Of a stretch of DNA of 5,079 nt, positions 1-4,565 are shown piece by piece. Location of the stretch: NCBI GenBank assembly GCA_017419325.1, contig JAFOLN010000046.1, positions 1 through 5,079 of the forward strand, written 5' to 3'. Every line of letters starts with the position of its first letter. The stretch's first letter is position 1. The notes below the pieces were generated by a model. That model had not been told where the DNA came from and did not search any database. It saw only the letters and a list, made by a program, of their open reading frames with translations. The translations under genes and the position numbers were made by a program. Source of the stretch: Clostridia bacterium. Lineage in GTDB: Bacteria > Bacillota > Clostridia > Oscillospirales > RGIG577.

Positions 1-642
1 CGCGTCATGGCCGTGCTCGACCCCGTGAAGCTCATTATAGACAACTACCCCGAAAACGAAGTGGAGTACGTGGAGGGCGAATACCATCCCGACCGCGAGG
101 ATCTGGGCAAGAGAAAGCTGCCATTCTCCCGTGAGCTCTACATCGAGCGCACCGACTACACGGACACGCCGCCCAAGGGCTACTACCGCCTCTTCCCGGG
201 CAACGAGGTGCGCCTGCGCCACGCGTATTACGTGACCTGCACCCATGCGGTGAAGGATGAAAACGGCAACGTCATAGAAGTCCACGCAACATACGACTCC
301 GCGACGAAGGGCGGCTGGAGCGAGGACGGACGAAAGGTTCGCGGCACCATACACTGGGTATCCGCACCGCACGCGAAGGACGTGCAGGTGGATATGTACG
401 AGCGGCTCTTTAAGGAGGCCGACCCCGACGTATTCGACGACTATCACGAGGCCCTCAATCCCAACTCCAAGGTGAAGCTCACGGGCTGCAAGCTTGAAAA
501 CAGCCTTGGCGACTTAAAGCCCGGCGATACCTTCCAGTTCATGCGCCACGGCTACTTCTGCGTTGACAAGACGTCCACGCCCGAAAACGTGGTCTTCAAC
601 AAGACCGTTGCGCTTAAGGACAGCTTTAAAAAGAAGAAATAA
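1..642 (+). CDS. glnS: Glutaminyl-tRNA synthetase, C-terminal part (5' end outside window)
   Basis: Class I aminoacyl-tRNA synthetase that charges tRNA-Gln with glutamine in the cytoplasm. Only the last 213 codons are present. The frame is open from base 1 and begins RVMAVLDPVKL, which matches the start of the beta-barrel anticodon-binding region of bacterial GlnRS; the catalytic Rossmann domain lies upstream of the window. Supporting family signatures are EVRLRHAYYV, the block DGRKVRGTIHWVSAPHA, and the C-terminal stretch FQFMRHGYFCVDK followed by VFNKTVALKD. Bacterial GlnRS is about 550 residues, so roughly the last 40 percent is seen. The lysine-rich tail (KKKK) and the TAA stop are intact, and a strong hairpin terminator follows 16 bases later. 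The ATG at base 7 is an internal methionine, not the start. Family assignment is very secure. Many Gram-positives lack GlnRS and use GluRS plus GatCAB, so the gene is mildly informative about the lineage. Confidence 0.96.
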   Translation, partial: RVMAVLDPVKLIIDNYPENEVEYVEGEYHPDREDLGKRKLPFSRELYIERTDYTDTPPKGYYRLFPGNEVRLRHAYYVTCTHAVKDENGNVIEVHATYDSATKGGWSEDGRKVRGTIHWVSAPHAKDVQVDMYERLFKEADPDVFDDYHEALNPNSKVKLTGCKLENSLGDLKPGDTFQFMRHGYFCVDKTSTPENVVFNKTVALKDSFKKKK

Positions 643-658
643 TCCTGAAATTAAAAGG

Positions 659-695
659 AAAAGGGAGACGTTTTGAAGAAAGCGGCTCCCTTTTT
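659..695 (+). terminator. Intrinsic terminator of glnS
   Basis: AAAAGGGAG (659-667) pairs with CTCCCTTTT (686-694). After one A/G mismatch the stem continues for six more pairs (669-674 with 679-684), closing on a GAAG tetraloop. The right arm runs into five T's. This is a classic rho-independent terminator, 16 bases after the glnS stop codon. Confidence 0.88.
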
Positions 696-700
696 GAAAT

Positions 701-723
701 CGGGAGGTTAAATATATCTCCCG
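701..723 (+). other. Small hairpin in the leader of the hydrolase gene
   Basis: CGGGAG (701-706) is complementary to CTCCCG (718-723) around an 11-base AT-rich loop. The left arm contains a Shine-Dalgarno-like GGGAGG (702-707), but that motif is too far from either the hydrolase ATG at 778 or the ATG at 732 to serve well. There is no T-tract, so it is not a terminator. It could be a protein-binding inverted repeat or an mRNA leader structure, but six pairs is weak evidence. No convincing promoter was found in 643-777; TTGAAA at 694-699 has no good -10 box at the right distance. Confidence 0.25.
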
Positions 724-777
724 GAAACAATATGCCCGGAAAAACTGAAACCATCGTCGTCAGAGGTAAATTGAAGT

Positions 778-1698
778 ATGAGTATTGCTTCCGCAATTAT
801 AATAAGGCTGCTTAGGCTTTCAAATATGAGGTCAAAGCTGGCAAACGGCGCCCAAAAAACGTATGAAGAGGCCGTATCATATAATGAAAAGCATCCGTTT
901 GTCATGCCGAAGGACAAAAAGGCTGTCTATGAAAAGATAATTATAAAAACACGCTTCGGCGAATATCCCTGTCTTAAAATCTCACAGAAAGACAGTGCGG
1001 CGAACCGTGCGGTATTATTTACATGGGGCGGAGGCGGACTTTTAAACACCTGGAAATCACAGCTCGGTTCGGCTGTAAAGCTCGGTCGTGACGCAGGCGT
1101 GCCCGTTTATTACCCGATATATCCGCTTGCAACAGAGCATTCTCTTCTGGACACCATGGAAATGATAGCCGAGACGTATCGGATGATGACGAAAAACTGC
1201 GACCCTGACAATATCGCCGTCATAGGAGTTTCCTCCGGCGGTTCTCAGGCGCTTAATCTTATCACATATATAAATGAATACGCCCCCGGACTGAATAAGC
1301 CGGGCACGGTGCTTTGCGTCTCACCGGGATGCGTTCCCTTTACAGAGGAGGAAAAGGAGCGCATGGAGGCGCTGGAAGCAGGCGACGCAATGGTAAGTGC
1401 GGATTTTGTATATTCCTTTGAAAAAATCAGCGGCTTTTGGGGGAAATACCCGGACTGGGTACAGCATCCCACCGTGGGAAATTACACCGGGCTTAAAAGC
1501 ATCCGTTTCTATTATGCTTCAAATGAAACCCTGGCGTTTGCCGTTGCTTCGTTTAAGGACATAATGCCGAAACACGGAGTCAATGCCTCCTTTTACATGA
1601 AAGACAAAATGTTTCATGCCTTTGCAGTCTGTCCGTTCTTTAAGGAGGGAAAAGAGGCATACCGTGACATTCTGGAACATCTCAAACAGCAATCATAA
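778..1698 (+). CDS. Alpha/beta-hydrolase fold protein, esterase/lipase-like (fold-3 / HSL type)
   Basis: A 306-residue predicted carboxylic-ester hydrolase of the alpha/beta-hydrolase superfamily, substrate unknown. The likely triad is Ser152 in the nucleophile elbow GVSSGG (150-155), Glu250 in YYASNETLAF as the acid, and His280 in MFHAF. The oxyanion-hole loop is the run of four glycines at 84-87 in FTWGGGG, with Trp where the family usually has His of HGGG. The N-terminal 45 or so residues resemble the short helical cap of these enzymes. There is no signal peptide or lipobox; the first 15 residues are hydrophobic (SIASAIIIRLL) but short, so a cytoplasmic location is most likely. Start: ATG at 778 with AGAGG at 762-766, a fair ribosome site at 11-base spacing. 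A later ATG at 826 lacks a better site. It is transcribed alone, between the glnS terminator and a strong downstream terminator. Its codon use looks more AT-rich than glnS. Acid residue and substrate are the least certain points. Confidence 0.85.
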   Translation: MSIASAIIIRLLRLSNMRSKLANGAQKTYEEAVSYNEKHPFVMPKDKKAVYEKIIIKTRFGEYPCLKISQKDSAANRAVLFTWGGGGLLNTWKSQLGSAVKLGRDAGVPVYYPIYPLATEHSLLDTMEMIAETYRMMTKNCDPDNIAVIGVSSGGSQALNLITYINEYAPGLNKPGTVLCVSPGCVPFTEEEKERMEALEAGDAMVSADFVYSFEKISGFWGKYPDWVQHPTVGNYTGLKSIRFYYASNETLAFAVASFKDIMPKHGVNASFYMKDKMFHAFAVCPFFKEGKEAYRDILEHLKQQS

Positions 1699-1712
1699 AT
1701 GAAGAAAGAAAG

Positions 1713-1748
1713 AAAACGGTCGTGACCGCCTTCGGTCACGACCGTTTT
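1713..1748. terminator. Bidirectional terminator between convergent genes
   Basis: A perfect 16-bp inverted repeat (1713-1728 with 1733-1748) closes on a CCTT tetraloop. The left arm begins AAAA and the right arm ends TTTT, so the hairpin is followed by a U-run in either reading direction. It ends the hydrolase transcript, whose stop is 15 bases upstream. It can also back up termination of the minus-strand enoyl-CoA hydratase operon. Confidence 0.9.
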
Positions 1749-1777
1749 GTATATCGGTTATCCGTTAAATGCATTGG

Positions 1778-1798
1778 AAAATCGGCCGCTTCGGCCGA
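1778..1798 (-). terminator. Terminator of the enoyl-CoA hydratase operon
   Basis: TCGGCC (1782-1787) pairs with GGCCGA (1793-1798) around a 5-base loop. Read on the minus strand the stem is followed by TTTT (1781-1778). It lies 14 bases past the stop of the minus-strand gene. The stem is short but GC-rich, and together with the longer hairpin at 1713-1748 it makes a tandem pair. Confidence 0.6.
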
Positions 1799-1812
1799 CG
1801 TCCCTTTTATGC

Positions 1813-2610
1813 TCAGTCAAGACCCTTGAACGTGGGCTCGCGCTTCTCCATGAATGCGGAAATGGCTTCCTTCATGTCGGGCGTGTCGAGGCAGAGTATG
1901 CACTGGATCTCCTCGGCCAAAAGTGCGGCTGCCTGCGAGCTTTCCTTTGCGGCGTTTACGCACTTCTTTGCAATCTGAACGGAGAGCGGCGGCAGCTTCG
2001 CCATCTTTCTTGCGGTGGCGATGGTGGTGTCGTAAAGCTCCTCAACGGGCACTATCTTCTCAACTATGCCGTACTCAAGAGCCTCGCGGCCTACGATTTC
2101 GTCGCAGGTGAGTATTATGTACTTTGCGCGGGAGGGGCCGAGAAGCTTCGTAAGTCTTACGCAGCCGCCGATGTCGGGAGCGAGACCGTATTTTACCTCG
2201 GGCATCGAGAAGCGGGACTTTTCGGTGCCTATGCGAACGTCGCACCACAGCGCAAGCTCAAAGCCCGCGCCTATGCACACGCCCTGAACGCCGCATACAA
2301 CGGGCACGTTGCAGCGCTCCCAGAATTCGTTTAACATCTGCTCGTTATGAAGGTTCTTGAACGCCCACTTCGGATTTGCCACGTTAAGGAAATTAAGGTC
2401 TATGCCGGCGCTGAAATGCTTGCCCTCGGCTACTACCGCGATGGCGCGGATGTCGCCGTCGGCTATCTTCTTCGTTACCTTGGGCTGAAGCTCGGCCATC
2501 TCGTCGAAGTAGGTCTGGGACATGGTGTTTAATTTCTTCGGGTTGCAGAGAGTGAGAACGCCTACGCGATCCTCGATAATGTCAAATTTGATATGATTTC
2601 CGTTGTACAT
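1813..2610 (-). CDS. Enoyl-CoA hydratase/isomerase family (crotonase fold) protein
   Basis: A 265-residue cytoplasmic crotonase-superfamily enzyme, expected to act on an acyl-CoA thioester by hydration of a 2-enoyl-CoA, double-bond shift, or a related reaction. The oxyanion-hole segments are HFSAGID (65-71) and GVCIGAGFELALWCD (110-124). Glu118 and Glu138 (in MPEVKYGLAPDIGG) align with the two catalytic glutamates of classical enoyl-CoA hydratase (rat Glu144 and Glu164). Asp146 sits where dienoyl-CoA isomerases (ECH1 type) carry an extra aspartate. Length is normal and both catalytic glutamates are kept, so it should be active; the precise substrate cannot be read. Start: ATG with AAGGAG eight bases upstream (minus strand, 2619-2624). 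It lies 32 bases after the DUF3795-like gene with no promoter or terminator between them, so the two are probably co-transcribed. No thiolase, acyl-CoA dehydrogenase or CoA ligase is nearby, so this is not a visible beta-oxidation or butyrate cluster. Confidence 0.92.
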   Translation of the reverse strand: MYNGNHIKFDIIEDRVGVLTLCNPKKLNTMSQTYFDEMAELQPKVTKKIADGDIRAIAVVAEGKHFSAGIDLNFLNVANPKWAFKNLHNEQMLNEFWERCNVPVVCGVQGVCIGAGFELALWCDVRIGTEKSRFSMPEVKYGLAPDIGGCVRLTKLLGPSRAKYIILTCDEIVGREALEYGIVEKIVPVEELYDTTIATARKMAKLPPLSVQIAKKCVNAAKESSQAAALLAEEIQCILCLDTPDMKEAISAFMEKREPTFKGLD

Positions 2611-2642
2611 TGTTTTCGCTCCTTATATTTTATTTTTAGTAT

Positions 2643-2954
2643 TCATGAATAGGGGTGCTGCATCGCGCCGAGCATTATGCGCCGGCTCATGAGCGCGTTT
2701 TCCCGGTCGCGCTCGGGCAGGGAGGGGCTTATGACGGTGTCGTAGAGCCCGCAGGGAAATTCGGGGCAGGGCGCGCAGTCGGGAAGCTCGTTCTCTATGA
2801 CGCAGCAGGCGTATATCTCGCACACCTCCGCGCCGAAGTCGCACATGTGCGCGGGCGCGCCGTGGCTTTTTCGGCACCCGCCGCACTCCGCGCCGTATCG
2901 CGCGCAGCCGTCGCAGTTCCACCCGCAGCAGGCCATATCCGTCTGGAAATCCAT
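2643..2954 (-). CDS. Cysteine-rich DUF3795-like protein
   Basis: A 103-residue protein with 13 cysteines spaced as metal-ligand motifs: C9-C10, C14-x2-C17, C24-x2-C27, C38, C45, C50-C51, C60-x2-C63-x4-C68. The start CCGWNCDGCARYGAECGGC and the later CAPCPEFPC closely resemble the DUF3795 family of small, presumed zinc- or iron-sulfur-binding proteins of anaerobes, whose function is not known. The C-terminal third (residues 70-103) has no cysteine and contains a charged helix-like stretch. There is no signal peptide. Start: ATG with GGAGGT (minus strand, 2961-2966) at 6-base spacing, about 27 bases downstream of a good promoter. It is the first gene of a two-gene operon with the enoyl-CoA hydratase homologue. 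An overlapping longer reading frame in the same region is arginine-rich and lacks family signatures. Family assignment is from the cysteine pattern only. Confidence 0.82.
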   Translation of the reverse strand: MDFQTDMACCGWNCDGCARYGAECGGCRKSHGAPAHMCDFGAEVCEIYACCVIENELPDCAPCPEFPCGLYDTVISPSLPERDRENALMSRRIMLGAMQHPYS

Positions 2955-2987
2955 AAAAGCACCTCCGTGGGAAGATTTGTTTATATA

Positions 2988-3016
2988 AGTATACCATACA
3001 ATCCCGCCCGAGGCAA
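2988..3016 (-). promoter_or_regulatory. Promoter of the DUF3795 / enoyl-CoA hydratase operon
   Basis: On the minus strand, TTGCCT (3016-3011) is followed after exactly 17 bases by TATACT (2993-2988). A TG one base upstream of the -10 (TGGTATACT) makes it an extended -10 element. Predicted transcription start is near 2981, giving a short leader to the ribosome site at 2966-2961. Confidence 0.72.
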
Positions 3017-3028
3017 GGAATAAAAAGC

Positions 3029-3044
3029 GAGGACGGCACGAAGG
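3029..3044 (+). repeat. 16-bp direct repeat, copy 1 (before the toxin-antitoxin promoter)
   Basis: GAGGACGGCACGAAGG is identical to bases 3755-3770, which lie inside the ribbon-helix-helix gene. This copy is in the intergenic region between the two divergent promoters. Read in frame it would encode EDGTK, as copy 2 does, but no open gene surrounds it. It may be a remnant of a second copy of the gene start or a recombination scar. Confidence 0.6.
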
Positions 3045-3062
3045 GAGCGATGTGTATTACGC

Positions 3063-3091
3063 TTGTATCTTGTACATAATTCTGATATAAT
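3063..3091 (+). promoter_or_regulatory. Promoter of the toxin-antitoxin operon
   Basis: TTGTAT (3063-3068), a 17-base spacer, and a perfect TATAAT (3086-3091), preceded by TG at 3083-3084 so that the -10 is extended (TGATATAAT). Predicted start of transcription is near 3098, giving a leader of about 20 bases that holds AAGGAG (3104-3109), nine bases before the antitoxin ATG. A YefM-type operator core lies inside the spacer. Confidence 0.82.
3071..3076. promoter_or_regulatory. Putative antitoxin operator core (TGTACA)
   Basis: The palindrome TGTACA lies between the -35 and -10 boxes of the toxin-antitoxin promoter. Escherichia coli YefM recognises palindromes with this same TGTACA core at its own promoter, and the antitoxin encoded here is a YefM/Phd homologue. 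A related TGCACA at 3094-3099 overlaps the predicted transcription start, 23 bases centre to centre from the first. Autoregulation through these sites is inferred from family knowledge. A six-base match could be chance, but the position is apt. Confidence 0.45.
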
Positions 3092-3118
3092 AATGCACAA
3101 AGGAAGGAGCTGAAAAAT

Positions 3119-3382
3119 ATGCCTCACATAAGACCGATAACAGATTTGCGCAACACGAACGAGATATCCGAGCTTTGCCATGCGGCAAAAGAGCCTATCT
3201 TTATTACGAAAAACGGCTACGGCGATTTAGTCGTTATGAGCATTGAAGCTTATGAGGAGCTTATGGAAAACGTGCGAACGGACGCGGCCATAAGAGAAGC
3301 CGAGGAGGAAGTAAAAAACGGAGGAGAGCTTCTCGATGCCCATGAAGCGTTGTCCGCGCTCAGAAGGAAGTACAGATTATGA
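3119..3382 (+). CDS. Phd/YefM family antitoxin
   Basis: An 87-residue antitoxin of a type II toxin-antitoxin module. The N-terminal Phd/YefM DNA-binding and dimerisation fold spans about residues 1-50. Its signatures are PITDLRNTNEISELC, then EPIFITKNGYGDLVVMSIEAYEEL, the usual beta-strand and helix pattern with the typical ITKNG turn. Residues 51-87 are charged and probably helical (AEEEVKNGG to LRRKYRL); this is the region that in relatives wraps the toxin and is proteolysed when free. The protein should neutralise the downstream toxin and, with it, repress the operon promoter. Start: ATG with AAGGAG nine bases upstream. The TGA stop overlaps the toxin ATG by 4 bases (ATGA), implying translational coupling with the antitoxin made first. 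Length and features are normal for the family. Confidence 0.93.
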   Translation: MPHIRPITDLRNTNEISELCHAAKEPIFITKNGYGDLVVMSIEAYEELMENVRTDAAIREAEEEVKNGGELLDAHEALSALRRKYRL

Positions 3383-3678
3383 AATACGAAGTAAAGCTAT
3401 ATCCGCGCGCGTATCGAGATTTGGACGATATTTATTCTTATATCGCCAAAAACCTGACAGAACAGGGTACGGCGGAAAAGCTTGTTTCTGACATTGAGGA
3501 CGCGATCTTCAGTCTTGAACAGTTCCCTGAACGCGGCTCTGTCCGCCGCACAGGCATTTATGCAGATAAAGGCTACCGTCAGCTGTTTGTCGGGAATTAC
3601 ACCGTAATTTATCGCGTTTACAAAGAAGAACGAGAGGTGCATATCGTGACCGTGCGCTATGCGCCGAGCCGGTTCTGA
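3379..3678 (+). CDS. RelE/ParE superfamily toxin
   Basis: A 99-residue toxin partner of the preceding antitoxin. The fold is that of the RelE/ParE plasmid-stabilisation family: an N-terminal strand (YEVKLYPRA), a helical hairpin with YRDLDDIYSYIAKNL and an AEKLVSDIEDAIFSLEQFPERG helix (about 12-53), then a beta-sheet core with YRQLFVGNYTVIYRV (66-80) and VHIVTVRYAPSRF (87-99). Basic and aromatic residues at the places relatives use (Arg67, Arg79, Arg93, Tyr94) are present, so it looks intact. The ERG plus late YRQLFV-YTVIYRV pattern fits either ParE (gyrase poison) or RelE (ribosome-dependent mRNA cleavage); sequence reading alone cannot choose. The overlap with the antitoxin stop means it is translated from the same message. 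There is no recognisable terminator after it, so read-through into the downstream ribbon-helix-helix gene is possible. Confidence 0.92.
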   Translation: MKYEVKLYPRAYRDLDDIYSYIAKNLTEQGTAEKLVSDIEDAIFSLEQFPERGSVRRTGIYADKGYRQLFVGNYTVIYRVYKEEREVHIVTVRYAPSRF

Positions 3679-3704
3679 TTTGTCAATTTATAATAGATAT
3701 AAAC

Positions 3705-3710
3705 AGGAGG
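3705..3710 (+). promoter_or_regulatory. Ribosome binding site deciding the start of the ribbon-helix-helix gene
   Basis: AGGAGG, a perfect anti-16S match, stands eight bases before ATG 3719. An in-frame ATG at 3659 would start inside the end of the toxin gene and has no such site, so 3719 is the start. A TATAAT at 3689-3694 lies just upstream, but no -35 box is evident at 16-18 bases. Confidence 0.85.
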
Positions 3711-3718
3711 TATGCAGC

Positions 3719-3901
3719 ATGGCAAATGAGCCGCTTATTATAAGAAGGCGCGGGGAGGACGGCACGAAGGTGATATCCGTAAGACTGCGCGAGGAGACGC
3801 TTAACGAGCTTGACCGAATCGCAAAGGAGTGCAATTATTCCCGAAACGAGATAATAAACATAATTCTCGACCACGGCGTAAAGAACGTGACGATAAAATA
3901 A
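3719..3901 (+). CDS. Ribbon-helix-helix (CopG/Arc-like) small DNA-binding protein
   Basis: A 60-residue basic protein. Residues 17-24 (KVISVRLR) form the predicted DNA-reading beta strand, followed by helix 1 (EETLNELDRIAKECN) and, after SRNE, helix 2 (IINIILDHGVKNV). This strand-helix-helix pattern with the conserved 'YSRNEIIN' turn is typical of MetJ/Arc/CopG transcriptional regulators, which bind DNA as dimers. The first 16 residues are a basic arm (IIRRRGEDGT). The start at 3719 is chosen for the perfect AGGAGG. The gene lies 40 bases after the toxin, in the same direction. It could be an extra regulator of the toxin-antitoxin operon, an orphan antitoxin, or independent; nothing in the sequence decides this. 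The 16-bp repeat copy 2 lies within codons 13-18. The stop codon is followed at once by the promoter of the next gene. The target is unknown. Confidence 0.85.
   Translation: MANEPLIIRRRGEDGTKVISVRLREETLNELDRIAKECNYSRNEIINIILDHGVKNVTIK
3755..3770 (+). repeat. 16-bp direct repeat, copy 2 (inside the ribbon-helix-helix gene)
   Basis: Identical to 3029-3044, 726 bases apart and in the same orientation. The interval contains the toxin-antitoxin promoter, both its genes and the first 12 codons of the ribbon-helix-helix gene. Here the repeat encodes the EDGTK that precedes the DNA-binding strand. Confidence 0.6.
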
Positions 3902-3904
3902 CGA

Positions 3905-3933
3905 GTGACAAACGGCGGCCACGGCGGTATAAT
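3905..3933 (+). promoter_or_regulatory. Promoter of the nimA-like flavoprotein gene
   Basis: GTGACA (3905-3910, five of six matches to TTGACA), a 17-base GC-rich spacer, and a perfect TATAAT (3928-3933). It begins three bases after the stop of the preceding gene. Predicted transcription start is near 3940, giving a leader of about 20 bases. The GTG at 3905 belongs to this -35 box and is not a start codon. Confidence 0.85.
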
Positions 3934-3948
3934 TATTAAAAAACCATC

Positions 3949-3953
3949 GGAGG
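3949..3953 (+). promoter_or_regulatory. Ribosome binding site deciding the start of the nimA-like gene
   Basis: GGAGG ends five bases before ATG 3959 and lies downstream of the predicted transcription start. It supports 3959 over the in-frame GTG at 3905, which has no ribosome site and falls in the promoter. Confidence 0.8.
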
Positions 3954-3958
3954 CGCAC

Positions 3959-4435
3959 ATGTTCAGAGACGTTTCGAGAGTGAAGCAAAAGCTTACAAAA
4001 GAGGAGTGCATAGAGATTTTAAAGGCAGAGCCGAGGGGCGTGCTGTCCGTCATCGGAGACGACGGCTACCCTTACGGGATGCCATTGAACCACTGGTACT
4101 GCGAGGAGGACGGCCGCCTTTACTTCCATTCGGGCAAGAAGGGTCACAAGGTCGACGCGCTCGCCAAGTGCGACAAGGTCTCGTTCTGCGTATACGACAA
4201 GGGCTTTCGCCGCGAGGGTGAATGGGCGCTCAACATAAAAAGCGTCATCGTGTTCGGGCGCGTGAAATTCATAGACGACTACGACAGAGCCATGGACATA
4301 GCAAGACGGCTCAGCCTCAAATATACAAAGGACATTGAATACATCGAGGAAGAGATTAAAAAATTCGGCGCGGCAACGCTGTGCTTTGAGTTGATACCGG
4401 AGCATATTACGGGCAAGATAGTAAATGAATCCTGA
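3959..4435 (+). CDS. NimA-like pyridoxamine 5'-phosphate oxidase-fold flavin-binding protein
   Basis: A 158-residue cytoplasmic protein of the split-barrel flavin-binding family related to 5-nitroimidazole-resistance NimA and PNPOx-like proteins, probably binding FMN. Family marks in order: LTKEECIEILKAEPRGVLSV, then the GDDGYPYGMPLNHWY block (33-47) that starts the barrel, the LYFHSGKKGHKVDAL motif (54-68) that contacts the flavin phosphate, KVSFCVYD (73-80), and a C-terminal helix pair ending in FELIPEHITGK. It lacks a signal peptide and extra domains. The actual redox substrate is not known; nitroimidazole reduction is a property of only some relatives and should not be assumed. Start ATG 3959 is set by GGAGG and by the promoter at 3905-3933. 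It is a one-gene unit with its own promoter and a perfect terminator at 4449-4478. Length is typical. Confidence 0.9.
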   Translation: MFRDVSRVKQKLTKEECIEILKAEPRGVLSVIGDDGYPYGMPLNHWYCEEDGRLYFHSGKKGHKVDALAKCDKVSFCVYDKGFRREGEWALNIKSVIVFGRVKFIDDYDRAMDIARRLSLKYTKDIEYIEEEIKKFGAATLCFELIPEHITGKIVNES

Positions 4436-4448
4436 TAATATTACGCCG

Positions 4449-4478
4449 CGGCAGATGCAAAGTTGCATCTGCCGTTTT
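4449..4478 (+). terminator. Terminator of the nimA-like gene
   Basis: CGGCAGATGCAA (4449-4460) is exactly complementary to TTGCATCTGCCG (4463-4474), giving an 11-12 bp stem. The right arm is followed by TTTT (4475-4478). It starts 13 bases after the TGA and isolates the gene from the glycosidase downstream. Confidence 0.9.
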
Positions 4479-4565
4479 GGATTGTGCGCAAATCCTTAAA
4501 GATATCGAAAAACAGACCAAAAATCCATTGAAACGGCAAGGAAGATTTAAGGAGATTTATATACC

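Noticed and set aside
732..815. 27-codon upstream reading frame before and overlapping the hydrolase start
   Set aside because: No ribosome site at proper spacing, no recognisable peptide, and its length is expected by chance.
1747..2334. 195-codon plus-strand frame over the enoyl-CoA hydratase gene
   Set aside because: It is the antisense shadow of a clear crotonase gene; no ribosome site, no family motifs.
2623..3039. 138-codon minus-strand frame over the DUF3795-like gene
   Set aside because: Arginine-rich out-of-frame translation running across the promoter; the cysteine-patterned frame has the ribosome site and the family match.
3659..3718. Longer version of the ribbon-helix-helix gene starting at ATG 3659
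   Set aside because: It would overlap the toxin end by 20 bases, has no ribosome site, and adds 20 residues unlike the family; AGGAGG stands before ATG 3719.
3905..3958. GTG start at 3905 for the nimA-like gene
   Set aside because: These bases are a -35/-10 promoter, and the added residues do not resemble the family.
4019..4468. 149-codon minus-strand frame opposite the nimA-like gene
   Set aside because: Antisense of a well-supported gene, running into its terminator hairpin; no start signals.
4529..4564. TTGAAA (4529-4534) with TATATA (4559-4564) as a promoter for the glycosidase
   Set aside because: The spacing is 24 bases and the -10 would overlap the leader between ribosome site and ATG. 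A catabolite-control site near 4528 was also considered but its core CG does not match.
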